Shown one piece after another: positions 1-8,084 of a stretch of DNA of 64,000 bases (within the stretch, counting starts at the first letter, position 1; every line of letters starts with the position of its first letter). Under the pieces are notes generated by a model. That model worked only from the letters and a program-made list of their open reading frames with translations, was not told the DNA's origin and did no database searches. The position numbers and the translations under genes are program-made. Origin of the DNA: Hoylesella loescheii DSM 19665 = JCM 12249 = ATCC 15930 (GTDB lineage: Bacteria; Bacteroidota; Bacteroidia; Bacteroidales; Bacteroidaceae); assembly GCF_000378085.1 (NCBI RefSeq), contig NZ_KB899213.1, positions 1 through 64,000 on the forward strand. Reading direction: 5' to 3'.

Positions 1-306
1 AGTGGTGAAGACCTGAAAATCGTCCATAGTGGGCAAACCGCCACATTAGAACAAATAAACCCCTTAGACAGAAGAAAAGTTCTTATTGATGCTTATTGGT
101 TGGATGGAGAGGAAGAACGCAGAGACTTATATGTTAATACACCTATAACATTATATGTGCAGATTACAAATATGGAAATTGGCGAAAGAATACCTCTTAC
201 TTTCACCGACAAAGATAATGGAAAGTATGAGATGGTGACCTATATCGGAATTGTAGGTGAGGATAGTCTTATTACCATAAATAATTTTATTCTAAAAGCG
301 AAGTAA
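1..306 (+). CDS. C-terminal part of a probable Ig-like/beta-sandwich protein (partial)
   Basis: Frame 1 is open from the first base of the window to a TAA at 304-306, so the gene continues beyond the left edge and only about 101 C-terminal residues are visible. The sequence is rich in alternating hydrophobic residues (for example ITLYVQIT and MVTYIGIVG), typical of a beta-sandwich. I did not recognise a named family. Similar short beta-sandwich segments occur in large Bacteroidetes proteins linked to contact-dependent or type VI secretion; that link is inferred from the neighbours. The next gene starts 12 bases downstream behind a strong ribosome-binding site, which suggests one transcript. 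An internal TTG at 100 is not a credible start because coding continues upstream of it. Confidence 0.6.
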   Translation, partial: SGEDLKIVHSGQTATLEQINPLDRRKVLIDAYWLDGEEERRDLYVNTPITLYVQITNMEIGERIPLTFTDKDNGKYEMVTYIGIVGEDSLITINNFILKAK

Positions 307-317
307 GGAGGATACAT

Positions 318-1286
318 ATGAGTACAATAATTGTTTGCTCTAAAGACTTGATAGGGGAGCCTAAACTAAAGGTTAATCCTCTATGTGGATATATATATAA
401 TAATGATGGTATGTTTCTTGAACATATTCCAGGTTCAGAAGATGTCTATCTCGCAAAACCTAACACATATACTTTGAATCAAAAGAAAACAACTAAATAT
501 TTATATTCTGAAACTCCTAGATATTTACAAATTTCACATTCTGATTTTACTTATATTTCAGGAGTGCTTTCACATGAAGATTCCTCCTCCTTTGAAGCAG
601 CAGCAGCTGTTACGCAAACTACATTTAACGCAGTTGCTTTTTTGAAGAAAATAAATGATAAACAAGCCAATCTCACAGTAAAACAACAAGCGAAATATGC
701 TTCAGCAATATTAAAAACATCATTTTCGTCAGTTTTCCCTAAGAAATCTTTAGATGACAAATCTATTACGAATGAAGCAAAAAATGCGAGGAAAGCTCTT
801 ATTCACGTTTTATTAGGGAACAGAGACTACTCCAATGGTGCTGTACGTTGGGACGGGATTGATTTCGCAGATAAAGGTCCAGAACATATAAAAGTAAAAA
901 GAGAAGGCGGAATCAGTTTAACAAAACAATTATGGAGACAATTTGTTGATTGCTGTGATTTTTCTACCAAAGGGCAACTAAAGTATGGTAAAAAGGAGAC
1001 TAAAGAGGTTATCTTAGCAAAATTTCCATTTGGGAAAAACTTAGGAGAAGTAAAAAAGAAAATACCTAACACACAGATGGTTACGAGAGATTTAATTGAG
1101 ATAGGGAATCCTCTAAAGAAGAAAGATAAAAAAACTGGAAAAGATATAATTGCAGGCTATATTATACTTAATAAGGCTGTAGCTGTTGTAGGCAAACAAA
1201 TTTATTGGGCGCCATATGAAGATTATCAAAATAATAAAACTTTGAAATATAATTGGAAATGGTATTTTGGAAAATCATTTATATGA
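318..1286 (+). CDS. Putative secreted cell-wall hydrolase-like effector
   Basis: A 322-residue protein preceded by a clear AAGGAGG ribosome-binding site, unusual for this group and a good marker of the start. There is no signal peptide, as expected for a T6SS cargo protein. Around residues 80-100 there is a His-Glu-Asp followed by an alanine-rich helix, and at about 170-185 a DYSNGAVRWDG motif. This arrangement resembles the lysozyme/SleB-like fold of peptidoglycan hydrolases in Bacteroidetes, but the match is from memory and weak. The stop overlaps the start of a signal-peptide-bearing gene by ATGA, the arrangement expected of an effector with its periplasmic immunity protein. The effector role is inferred from context; the exact enzyme class is uncertain. 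Confidence 0.55.
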   Translation: MSTIIVCSKDLIGEPKLKVNPLCGYIYNNDGMFLEHIPGSEDVYLAKPNTYTLNQKKTTKYLYSETPRYLQISHSDFTYISGVLSHEDSSSFEAAAAVTQTTFNAVAFLKKINDKQANLTVKQQAKYASAILKTSFSSVFPKKSLDDKSITNEAKNARKALIHVLLGNRDYSNGAVRWDGIDFADKGPEHIKVKREGGISLTKQLWRQFVDCCDFSTKGQLKYGKKETKEVILAKFPFGKNLGEVKKKIPNTQMVTRDLIEIGNPLKKKDKKTGKDIIAGYIILNKAVAVVGKQIYWAPYEDYQNNKTLKYNWKWYFGKSFI

Positions 1287-2023
1287 AAAGAAAAAAAATA
1301 TACATACTATATTCTCTCTTCTTTTTATTTTTTAGGTCAATATATATATATGCACAAAATAAAATAGAAGAGAATTATACGCTGAAATCAGGCTATGAAT
1401 TGAGCGTTACAAACCAAAGAGGTGATTCTTTATTGTATTTCTTTTTAAAGAATGGTAATTCTATGAAGAATATCATCACCGAGAATCAGATATACATGAA
1501 TGACACTGTTTTGTGGAAGAAATATAACTCCCGCTATGAGGGGATAGATTTTACAAATTATTTCTGCATAACCTATTTCATAGCAAATAGTATGCAGGGG
1601 ATAGAGTTGTACGAAAAAAAAACAGGCACAGATTTCTTTCATGGGAAATGCCTTATCTTATGTGGAGAAAATATGCAAAACAGAATTGCTTACCGTATAA
1701 AAGAAGAGCTATTATTATGTCTTCAAATTAATAACAATCAAGATGATGGGACAATTTTATTAATAGATTTAAAGAATTCTCATATACACAAGATAAACAT
1801 CCATCAATTGGTAAATAATATACAAGATACATATTTTTGGCATAGTGTATATATTAAAGATGTAAATTCTCAATACGCTATAATAACATATAACAATGGT
1901 TTTTCAAAACCAATTTCATTAAAACTCAAACGTATAAAATCTCCCCAAAATAAACTTATTCTAGATTGTAAGAATTATAATGGGGAGTTAAAAGAAAATC
2001 GCGTTAACAAAAAAAATGAATGA
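1283..2023 (+). CDS. Secreted protein, probable immunity partner of the upstream effector
   Basis: The start is placed at the ATG at 1283, which overlaps the previous stop as ATGA; an upstream in-frame ATG at 1253 would put charged residues before the signal peptide. The 246-residue product begins with a basic stretch and a hydrophobic core (YILYSLFFLFF), then ends its leader near AQN, a plausible signal peptidase I site, so it should be periplasmic or surface-bound. The mature part has many aromatic residues and beta-rich sequence; I recognise no family. The translational coupling to a putative cell-wall-active protein makes immunity the best guess. Codon use is very AT-rich like its neighbours. 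Confidence 0.55.
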   Translation: MKRKKIYILYSLFFLFFRSIYIYAQNKIEENYTLKSGYELSVTNQRGDSLLYFFLKNGNSMKNIITENQIYMNDTVLWKKYNSRYEGIDFTNYFCITYFIANSMQGIELYEKKTGTDFFHGKCLILCGENMQNRIAYRIKEELLLCLQINNNQDDGTILLIDLKNSHIHKINIHQLVNNIQDTYFWHSVYIKDVNSQYAIITYNNGFSKPISLKLKRIKSPQNKLILDCKNYNGELKENRVNKKNE

Positions 2024-2050
2024 GTTCTTGTTTATGAAAATCCTTAAAAT

Positions 2051-2425
2051 GGTAATGCTGCTTCTGAAGGATAGTTGGCGTCTCTCAGAGGTGGTGGATT
2101 TATACAAGTTACAGGGCGAGCTCAATATGATACTATAAACCAAACAATTAAAAAGTGTTGTCCTGATTTTACAGGAACTATTACTTTTGAAAACATTAAC
2201 AACATCAAGGAATCAATGATTTCTGCATTAGCTTATTGGAAATGTAATAATTTGAATGTAAAAGCTGACAAGGGATATGGAAGGAATGTTGTGAATAGTA
2301 TTACGCGGGTGATTAATTATCATACTAATTCGTACTCAGAACGTTTTCAATATTTTCTGAATGCAACATCCTGCTTTAAGACAAAAGAATGTAGTTATGA
2401 CAAAAAAGCAACGACAAATAAATAA
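2051..2425 (+). pseudogene. Decayed GH19 chitinase/lysozyme-like effector, C-terminal remnant
   Basis: The stretch encodes a recognisable GH19-type core: RGGGFIQVTGRAQYD near 2093-2140, matching the family's RGRGxIQLTGRxNY motif, followed by a SITRVINYHTN segment that matches its late ITxxIN helix. Just upstream, GNAASEG runs straight into a TAG at 2072-2074 and the frame is disturbed (a D-S-W-R reading continues in another frame), so the N-terminal half and catalytic glutamates are missing or broken. The only in-frame start is a TTG at 2075 inside the conserved domain, not a real start. The end overlaps the next gene by 29 bases. Family assignment is fairly firm; that it was a T6SS effector is inference. 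Confidence 0.6.
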
Positions 2426-3017
2426 TTTGAAATACGGTATATTGATACCCTTTCTATTTTTGATAATCACTAATGCTGTAGGGCGGCAATTAAAGGGTAA
2501 AAATATGAAAGGGATAGTTCCTAAGGGATATGTTGTTACAGCGGTAAAAGTGTTGACTCAAAATCATTATTTACTAATTACGGAACAACAACAAAAGGTA
2601 AAAGATTACTTTCATTTTCAGATTCCCATTATCTTAATTAAAGATAGCGCTGGATTTGTCATCAATAAAGGTCAGTATGTAACATCAAATCTTGCTCCTT
2701 GTGGTAATGAAGGTTTTAGAGAAGTGCGTGTTAAGGGAAATGCCTTTACCATAGAAGATGATATCTGTGGGGATGGGCTACATATTTATTCTTATGTTAC
2801 CTTTCGCTATAATTATCAATTAAAGAGTTATGTGTTGTCAGATTATAGAAAAACATTGACTACTGGTGGAAATGATGATAGCAGCTCTTCGGTTGATATC
2901 CTATACATAATAAAGAAAGGGTTAAGATTTGGTAAAGTTACAGCAGACACGCTACTTTCTTTCAAATTATCTCCTCAGAGTGAGGGATTATATAAGCGAT
3001 TTGCAAGAAAGAAGTAA
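2397..3017 (+). CDS. Membrane-anchored or secreted protein, probable orphan immunity protein
   Basis: I chose the ATG at 2397 because it gives a basic N-terminus followed by a hydrophobic signal/anchor (YGILIPFLFLIITNAVG); the upstream ATG at 2361 lies within the GH19-like remnant. The 206-residue product has a mostly beta-strand exported part with a Ser/Asp-rich turn near residue 165. No named family is recognised. It overlaps the broken GH19-like gene, the position its immunity gene would occupy. It is intact while the putative toxin is dead, as seen for retained immunity genes. The function is inferred from position only. Confidence 0.5.
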   Translation: MTKKQRQINNLKYGILIPFLFLIITNAVGRQLKGKNMKGIVPKGYVVTAVKVLTQNHYLLITEQQQKVKDYFHFQIPIILIKDSAGFVINKGQYVTSNLAPCGNEGFREVRVKGNAFTIEDDICGDGLHIYSYVTFRYNYQLKSYVLSDYRKTLTTGGNDDSSSSVDILYIIKKGLRFGKVTADTLLSFKLSPQSEGLYKRFARKK

Positions 3018-3095
3018 GGAAGTCTAATTTTAGAGTATATATTTGCTACTTCTTCTTTACATACATGGGATGTAAAATTTTCTAAATCAAGACAG

Positions 3096-3704
3096 ATGGG
3101 AACAATTGGAATAACAGCTGAAGGGTTTGCGGGAAGCCCTGAAATTGAGGTTCACCAACAAGAGGTTACCTTTGGTGATCCACTTAAGAATATGCAAATA
3201 CGTCACAATCGAGCAAGTAACTTATTTGGTAAAGTGAGAAATAACAACACTAAAAATCATCAAGGTTTCGATTATTATGCATCAGTAGGTACTAATATGT
3301 TTGCTGTGGCCGATGGTGAAATCGTATATATTGTAGATACAGAATCTAGTGCTTATGGCAGACAAGCTGTTCTGAAAATTAATGACAGCAAATACTTCGC
3401 ATTCTATGCACATTTATCTAAGATAAGTGTTGGATTAAATGCCCAAGTTAAAAAGGGAGATACTATAGGACAGACGGGCATTTCTGGGAATGCAAAGTCT
3501 TTCACAGGGCAAGGCCAGCATTTGCACTTTGAATGCAGGACATCTGCACTATTGGGGCGTGGACTTTCCGGCCGTTTTTCTCCAAACAACATTGTTGAAA
3601 CAAAATTTTACTCCCAAAACCCTAATGCAAAATCACAAGGCACGTGTGGAGTTCTTAAGGTTGATAAAAATAAGACAGAAACAAAAATGGATATTATATG
3701 GTAA
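3096..3704 (+). CDS. M23 family metallopeptidase, probable peptidoglycan endopeptidase effector
   Basis: A 202-residue protein with a complete LytM/M23 core: HQGFD (His55, Asp59), YAHL (His106) and HLHFE (His142, His144), the zinc-binding and catalytic set of this family, which cleaves peptide cross-links in peptidoglycan. The usual glycine-rich turns (GDTIGQTGISGN) precede the HxH motif. There is no signal peptide or cell-wall-binding domain, which argues against a housekeeping lysostaphin-type hydrolase and for delivery by a secretion machine. Its stop overlaps the start of a lipoprotein gene by seven bases. The enzyme family is firm; the T6SS effector role is inferred from the missing leader and the coupled lipoprotein. 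Confidence 0.8.
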   Translation: MGTIGITAEGFAGSPEIEVHQQEVTFGDPLKNMQIRHNRASNLFGKVRNNNTKNHQGFDYYASVGTNMFAVADGEIVYIVDTESSAYGRQAVLKINDSKYFAFYAHLSKISVGLNAQVKKGDTIGQTGISGNAKSFTGQGQHLHFECRTSALLGRGLSGRFSPNNIVETKFYSQNPNAKSQGTCGVLKVDKNKTETKMDIIW

Positions 3705-4240
3705 GAACGATAACAATCTTTTTCATAGGGATCTTATTGTCTTTATCTTGTGGAATTTCTAATTCTCAACAGATAGCCCTTAAGTCGAAAAATCAAGATA
3801 CTCTCTTTGTCACAACGCAGAGTAATGATAGTTTCTGCATAAGTTATTTGGCATTAAGACAAGGGGGGGCAAAGAAAACTCTCACAAAAGTGTATTGCAT
3901 GGATGGTAGTTCCATTGATTTTTTAGGAAATTTCAAAGGGGAAGACAGGCAAGAAAGAATAGGAATATATGCTATCTACAATGCAGCAGTAGATGGGAGC
4001 AAGTTTTTGTTTTTTGACTACTTGGACAGAAAAGCCTATATCACTTATGCTTATTTTTCAGATTGTCGTCCTGAATATACTTCCTTGGACTTTGAACACA
4101 GATGTGTAGTACTAAGAAGCATAGACAGTTTCCCTTCTGAATCCAAAGACACGTTGGATATCGGAAAAAAACAAGAATACGTTATTTGCGGAAAAAAGTA
4201 TCAATTTGTAAAAGCTGGCATAAAAAGCATAATATATTAA
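3698..4240 (+). CDS. Lipoprotein, probable immunity protein to the M23 effector
   Basis: A 180-residue protein starting inside the M23 gene (ATGGTAA overlap), so translation is probably coupled. The leader MVRTITIFFIGILLSLSC ends in a lipobox-like LSLSC, predicting lipidation and envelope location. The mature part holds several cysteines and beta-rich sequence; no family is recognised. An anchored periplasmic protein encoded directly after a peptidoglycan endopeptidase fits an immunity role. Nothing in the sequence shows the binding mode. Confidence 0.6.
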   Translation: MVRTITIFFIGILLSLSCGISNSQQIALKSKNQDTLFVTTQSNDSFCISYLALRQGGAKKTLTKVYCMDGSSIDFLGNFKGEDRQERIGIYAIYNAAVDGSKFLFFDYLDRKAYITYAYFSDCRPEYTSLDFEHRCVVLRSIDSFPSESKDTLDIGKKQEYVICGKKYQFVKAGIKSIIY

Positions 4241-4405
4241 GTTCCTCTTTTAAATTGACTAAGAATAAAAACAAGTCACTTTTTATAGAAGTTGGCTATA
4301 TCTTTCTGAGGACATATGATCAATGGATATATAGATGAAAGAGGTCTAGATACAATTAAAAACAGTTATAAACATGTAAGATCATAGTAAAGGAAAAAGA
4401 AAACA

Positions 4406-4757
4406 ATGAAGAGAAATAGTATTTTGTTGATGTCTTTACTTTTGAGAGCTCAACTTGCCCAACTATATACGGAAATGATACAATCAAAATTATTCTAACT
4501 TTGTATGCTGGGCTGATATGATAGACGACTTAAACCATCGTCATGATGTCCGATTGCTTCTAGATGATACGTTATATTATGATATTTCAGGAGTAAAATT
4601 ATCATGGGTAAAGGATGGAAGACATTGGACTATGGGAGGACCAATACAACATAGTGTTGTGTCTTCACAAGTTGTAAATGGACATCATACGGATGGTGAA
4701 GCAATAGAAGACGAATTGTTTGTCCCACACGAATATGTACGAATACAAAAGAAATAG
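4406..4757 (+). pseudogene. Broken copy 1 of the array lipoprotein family
   Basis: The C-terminal part from 4518 to 4757 clearly matches the intact paralogues at 6017, 6822 and 7465: MIDDLNHRHDVRL, LDDTLYYDIS, HWTMGGP and a final YVRIQKK. A leader-like start lies at 4406, but the middle has lost about 50 codons and the frame is broken before 4518 (a TAA closes the leader frame at about 4499). A short reading NYSNFVCWADM just before the intact part shows the former joint. It is the first of six copies in the array. Confidence 0.65.
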
Positions 4758-4767
4758 GAAAAGATAA

Positions 4768-5105
4768 ATGGCAAAGTATTTTTTGGGGCTTTTGTTGTTG
4801 TCTTTCTAGCAAGTTGGACTAAGAAGAAATGCAACTATAATTGAAAAATTGAATTTATTTCTTTGAGAGAATGGCGCAATACATATTGTCCACACAAAGG
4901 TAAAATCTATGTATATAAGAAAGGCGAAGGGTTTACTCATCCTGTAGATTCTACAGGCGTCTTTGAATTTGAGATCTCTACTTCTCCAACTATATACGAA
5001 AGCGGTACAGTCAATTTAAAACAAGGGATTATTACCCCTGAGCGCTTTAAAAGCACATTCTATGGATATATTGTGTGCCACAACATTCTAAACAAAGTAA
5101 AATAA
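4768..5105 (+). pseudogene. Broken, chimeric copy 2: lipoprotein N-terminus joined to the FKSTFYG-type tail
   Basis: A leader starts at 4768 and a TAG near 4808 ends it; in another frame SWTKKKCNYN continues, then an in-frame TGA interrupts before EFISLREWRN. Residues up to about 4995 match the intact paralogue at 7465 almost word for word (YCPHKGKIYVYKKGEGFTH). After STSPTIYESGT the family sequence stops and a different ending follows, RFKSTFYGYIVCHN, which also ends the remnants at 5994 and 6807. The copy is therefore a deletion fusion of two neighbouring families, with two further nonsense or frameshift lesions. Confidence 0.65.
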
Positions 5106-5131
5106 ATAAGCATAATTAAAATATAATTCGT

Positions 5132-5622
5132 ATGAAAGGAAGTCTCTTTTTCTTAATTTTCTCGTTGGCGCTTTTTGCATGTACAAAAAAAAGATGCAAA
5201 TATGAGAACCCGATTGCCGAAATATACGTATAGAATTGGAGTCCTCGACCGATACCCAACAAAGGTGTTGCTTACATATATAAAAAAAAGGTACGCATTT
5301 TGCAGAGCCTATTGATACCATTAGATTCTATGCGCTAGTAAGAGGGATTACAGACTCAACAATTTTGACCTGTATATTAAACTCAAAGCGACTAAACTAT
5401 TTGAACGACATCCGCGTTGTGTTGGATGATACTTTGGAATATGACATTTCCAATATAAAATTGTCTATGTTTGTAGATAATGAGCACTGGACGATGGGAG
5501 GCCCATGGGAGTATTGTATTGTGTCGTCGCTAACAGCCAATGGACATCTAGCTCATGACACAGTTTATTCTGGCAGCTTAGCATTCCCACAAAGATATGT
5601 GCGAATCGTTAAAAAGCAATGA
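5132..5622 (+). pseudogene. Broken copy 3 of the array lipoprotein family
   Basis: It starts at 5132 with a good lipoprotein leader (MKGSLFFLIFSLALFAC). A TAG follows AEIYV near 5232, and after YIYKKK at about 5288 a one-base shift in an A-run is needed to continue into GTHFAEPIDT. From 5365 the rest is open and matches the family (LNDIRVVLDDTLEYDIS, HWTMGGP, FPQRYVRIVKK). Two lesions, one nonsense and one frameshift in a homopolymer, make it a recent pseudogene; the homopolymer shift could in part be a sequencing error. Confidence 0.65.
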
Positions 5623-5994
5623 AAAGTAAGAGTGGGGTGCCTTATGAAACCATTGTACAGCCTGATGCGTATGGATCAAGCCGGCAAGGAGGGCGCAACG
5701 GGGCTGATGATAGACTCGCAGATGTTTGACAATATTGTGTCCTATTCGGGTTTGTTTACTCAATCACATTGAATAGTATATGAAGGAGGTTTGACGTTTT
5801 TGAATGATAACAACGAATCTATAAGAAACGTTGGAAATGAAACAGAATTTTTTTTATTTGCGACATGGGGATGTAGTCCTGACTCAAACTGCCAAATGTT
5901 ATCAAAATATGACAACATATCTGTTCGTTGCTTTAAAAGTACATTCTATAGTTTCATTATCTGTCGAAACACTTTGAAAAATAATAACTTATAA
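5619..5994 (+). pseudogene. Remnant of the second array family (FKSTFYG tail)
   Basis: An ATG at 5619 overlaps the end of copy 3 and reads about 36 codons (MKSKSGVPYETIVQPDAYGS and so on) before a TGA. A second open stretch at 5791-5994 ends CFKSTFYSFIICRN, the tail also found at 5105 and 6807. I do not recognise the family. The three tails each lie 14-26 bases upstream of a lipoprotein copy, so they look like the first gene of a repeated two-gene cassette that has lost its own function. Confidence 0.45.
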
Positions 5995-6016
5995 GGATTC
6001 ATATTACAAAATATAA

Positions 6017-6502
6017 ATGAAAAATATTATCTTTGTCGTTGTTGGATTGTTATTATTTTCAACATGTACTTGCAAGAAATGCAGGTATAATGCTCCTGTA
6101 AAGGGCATATGTGTTTTAGGTTGGTTTTCTCATCCGAAGCCGAACAAAGGAATCGTTTATATGTTCAAAAAAGATACACATTTTTCTGTGCTTATAGACT
6201 CTACTAGATTATTTACGATAACAAGATGCTATCCAGATTCATCGATACTAGCCTGTCTTTTTCAAAGTAAGCAAGTAAATCATCAAGTAGATATCCGCTT
6301 GATACTCGACGATACGCTGATCTATGATATCTCTAATATAACGCTATCTTGGGTTGTAGATTATAAGCATTGGACACTGGGTGCCCCAACAGAGCATTGC
6401 AGTGTCGTTTCATTGAGGGTTAACGGGGGAAATGTTTATGACACATTGAGAGTTGGTGAATTGGCTTTTCCACGTGAATATGCACGCGTACTTAAAAGGT
6501 GA
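6017..6502 (+). CDS. Array lipoprotein, intact copy 4
   Basis: A 161-residue lipoprotein: leader MKNIIFVVVGLLLFSTC with a lipobox-like FSTC, a short CKKCRYN segment, then the family blocks GIVYMFKKDTHF, LDDTLIYDIS, HWTLGAP and YARVLKR. The repeated Cys pairs near the N-terminus may bind metal or form a disulfide, but that is only a guess. It starts 22 bases after the tail of the second array family. Likely an envelope-anchored orphan immunity protein; that role rests on the surrounding effector genes. Confidence 0.6.
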   Translation: MKNIIFVVVGLLLFSTCTCKKCRYNAPVKGICVLGWFSHPKPNKGIVYMFKKDTHFSVLIDSTRLFTITRCYPDSSILACLFQSKQVNHQVDIRLILDDTLIYDISNITLSWVVDYKHWTLGAPTEHCSVVSLRVNGGNVYDTLRVGELAFPREYARVLKR

Positions 6503-6576
6503 TAAAGGAAGGGATAGCCGAGAAAGAATTTAAAATAGACATAGGGTAATGTTTGCAAACGAGGTTTCTTATCCAT

Positions 6577-6807
6577 ATGGATCTGTCTCCTAAATCGCAT
6601 TGGATTGTCTGCGAAGGAAACCTGAGATTTTATGATAAACAAGGCAGAGATATCGCTAGTATTAAGGATGCAGCCAGTCTTTCATTTGATTTCTTTACCT
6701 GGGGAATGGAACCAAATGCTATTATGGTAACACTCCATCACCCTAAGAATTCCATAGATTGCTTTAAAAGTACATTTTACGGCTATGTCGTTGTTTTTAG
6801 CTCATAA
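6577..6807 (+). pseudogene. Fragment of the second array family (FKSTFYG tail), best preserved copy
   Basis: An open stretch of 76 codons from an ATG at 6577 (a TTG at 6553 could extend it by 8 codons). It reads DLSPKSHWIVCEGN, then FFTWGMEPNAIM and ends DCFKSTFYGYVVVFSS. The middle aligns with FLFATWGCSPDSN in the remnant at 5791-5994. No signal peptide is present at the visible start, so the N-terminus has probably been lost. It ends 14 bases before the next lipoprotein gene. I do not recognise the family; it might still be expressed as a short protein. Confidence 0.4.
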
Positions 6808-6821
6808 TAAAATAGAAGCTT

Positions 6822-7334
6822 ATGAGAAATATATTATGGTGTCTCTTAATCCTAGTGTTGATATTAGGATGCTCGAAAGATAAGTGTAACTATGACAGAG
6901 AGATTAGCTTTATTTTCATCAATGGATGGTACGCGCCACAAGTTCCACATCACGGGATTGTCTACTCGTATGAGAAAGGCTCTGGATTTGTCAATCCCGT
7001 TGATTCCATTTCCATCACTTCGTTTGAGAAATCAACCCGACCATCAATCTTCGATAAAGACACTGCCGGCTTTTCTTGTTTGGTGTGCAGCCTAATCGAA
7101 ACGGAAAAAATCGACCACAACCATGATCTCCGCATAGTTGTGGATGATACTTTGTTTTATGATATTTCAAAGCAGAAGCTATCTAGGATAAAACTCTCGT
7201 ATTGGACTATGGGTGGTCCGATGGAATGGAGTGTTGTGTCATCACTATCCGTTAATAGCCATGATGATGACAATCCTACACCTGAGGGCTCTTTGAGCAT
7301 ATCTAATAAGTTCGTAAGAATACAAAGGAAATGA
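6822..7334 (+). CDS. Array lipoprotein, intact copy 5
   Basis: A 170-residue lipoprotein with leader MRNILWCLLILVLILGC and lipobox LILGC, then DKCNYD, GIVYSYEKGSGF, VVDDTLFYDIS, YWTMGGPMEWSVVSSL and the end KFVRIQRK. It shares its C-terminus and the following 90 bases almost exactly with copy 6, showing a recent tandem duplication, while the central parts differ much more. That pattern, conserved ends and divergent middle, fits immunity proteins that specialise against different toxins. No measured function. Confidence 0.6.
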   Translation: MRNILWCLLILVLILGCSKDKCNYDREISFIFINGWYAPQVPHHGIVYSYEKGSGFVNPVDSISITSFEKSTRPSIFDKDTAGFSCLVCSLIETEKIDHNHDLRIVVDDTLFYDISKQKLSRIKLSYWTMGGPMEWSVVSSLSVNSHDDDNPTPEGSLSISNKFVRIQRK

Positions 7335-7430
7335 AAAGTCTAATTCATCAACACATACGGAATGTAAACAAAGTAAAGGATAATTGCATAACCAATAGGT
7401 CTTCTTTCGCTTAGGAGCAAAAGGATAAGA
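7306..7430 (+). repeat. Direct repeat unit A (end of copy 5 plus intergenic DNA)
   Basis: About 125 bases covering the last codons of copy 5 and the following spacer (AAAAGTCTAATTCATC and on to TTCTTTCGCTTAG) recur with few changes at 7946-8071 after copy 6. It marks the boundary of a tandem duplication of about 640 bases. Confidence 0.8.
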
Positions 7431-7464
7431 TGACTATTAATTCTTGCACTTAAATGTTATCGTT

Positions 7465-7974
7465 ATGAAGAAATTATTATTTGTGTCATTTGTTGTTACT
7501 CTCCTGGTCAGTTGCACTAAGAAGAAATGCAACTATAATAGAAAAATTGAATTTATTTCTGTGAGAGAATGGCGCAATGCATATTGTCCACACAAAGGTA
7601 AAATATATGTATATAAAAAAGGTGAAGGGTTTACTCAGCCCATAGATTCCACAAACGTCTATCATTTTGAGATATCTACACATCCATTTATGTTTTACAA
7701 AGACACAACCAATTATTCCAGCCTTGTGTGCAGTGTTGACATGATAGATGATTTGAATTATCTCCATGATGTTCGTTTGGTCTTGGATGATACGCTATAT
7801 TATGATATGTCACAACCGAAACTGTCTTGTGTTGAGGGGCCCTGGGTTATGGGTGGTCCTACGGAATGGAGCATTGTATCATCACTATACGTCAATGGAC
7901 ATTATTATGATGACCCTACTGTAGAACGCGGCTTGCCAATATCACATAAGTTCGTAAGAATACAAAGGAAATGA
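7465..7974 (+). CDS. Array lipoprotein, intact copy 6
   Basis: The ATG at 7465 gives the leader MKKLLFVSFVVTLLVSC with lipobox LLVSC; in-frame codons upstream (TTG at 7444) are not needed. The 169-residue product carries TKKKCNYNRK, REWRNAYCPHKGKIYVYKK, VDMIDDLNYLHDVRL, LDDTLYYDMS, and the WVMGGPTEWSIVSSL block. It is the best template for reading the broken copies 1-3. Probably an outer-membrane or inner-membrane anchored orphan immunity protein, inferred from context. Confidence 0.6.
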   Translation: MKKLLFVSFVVTLLVSCTKKKCNYNRKIEFISVREWRNAYCPHKGKIYVYKKGEGFTQPIDSTNVYHFEISTHPFMFYKDTTNYSSLVCSVDMIDDLNYLHDVRLVLDDTLYYDMSQPKLSCVEGPWVMGGPTEWSIVSSLYVNGHYYDDPTVERGLPISHKFVRIQRK

Positions 7975-8071
7975 AAAGTCTAATTCATCAACACATACAG
8001 AATGCATATAAAGTAAAGGACAGCAGTGTGACCAATAGGAACATCTTTCGCTTAGAGAGATAAAGATAAGA
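7946..8071 (+). repeat. Direct repeat unit B (end of copy 6 plus intergenic DNA)
   Basis: Second copy of the 125-base unit described at 7306-7430; the first about 60 bases are nearly identical and the rest is diverged but alignable (ACCAATAGG, TCTTTCGCTTAG). Confidence 0.8.
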
Positions 8072-8084
8072 CGGCTAATAGTTT

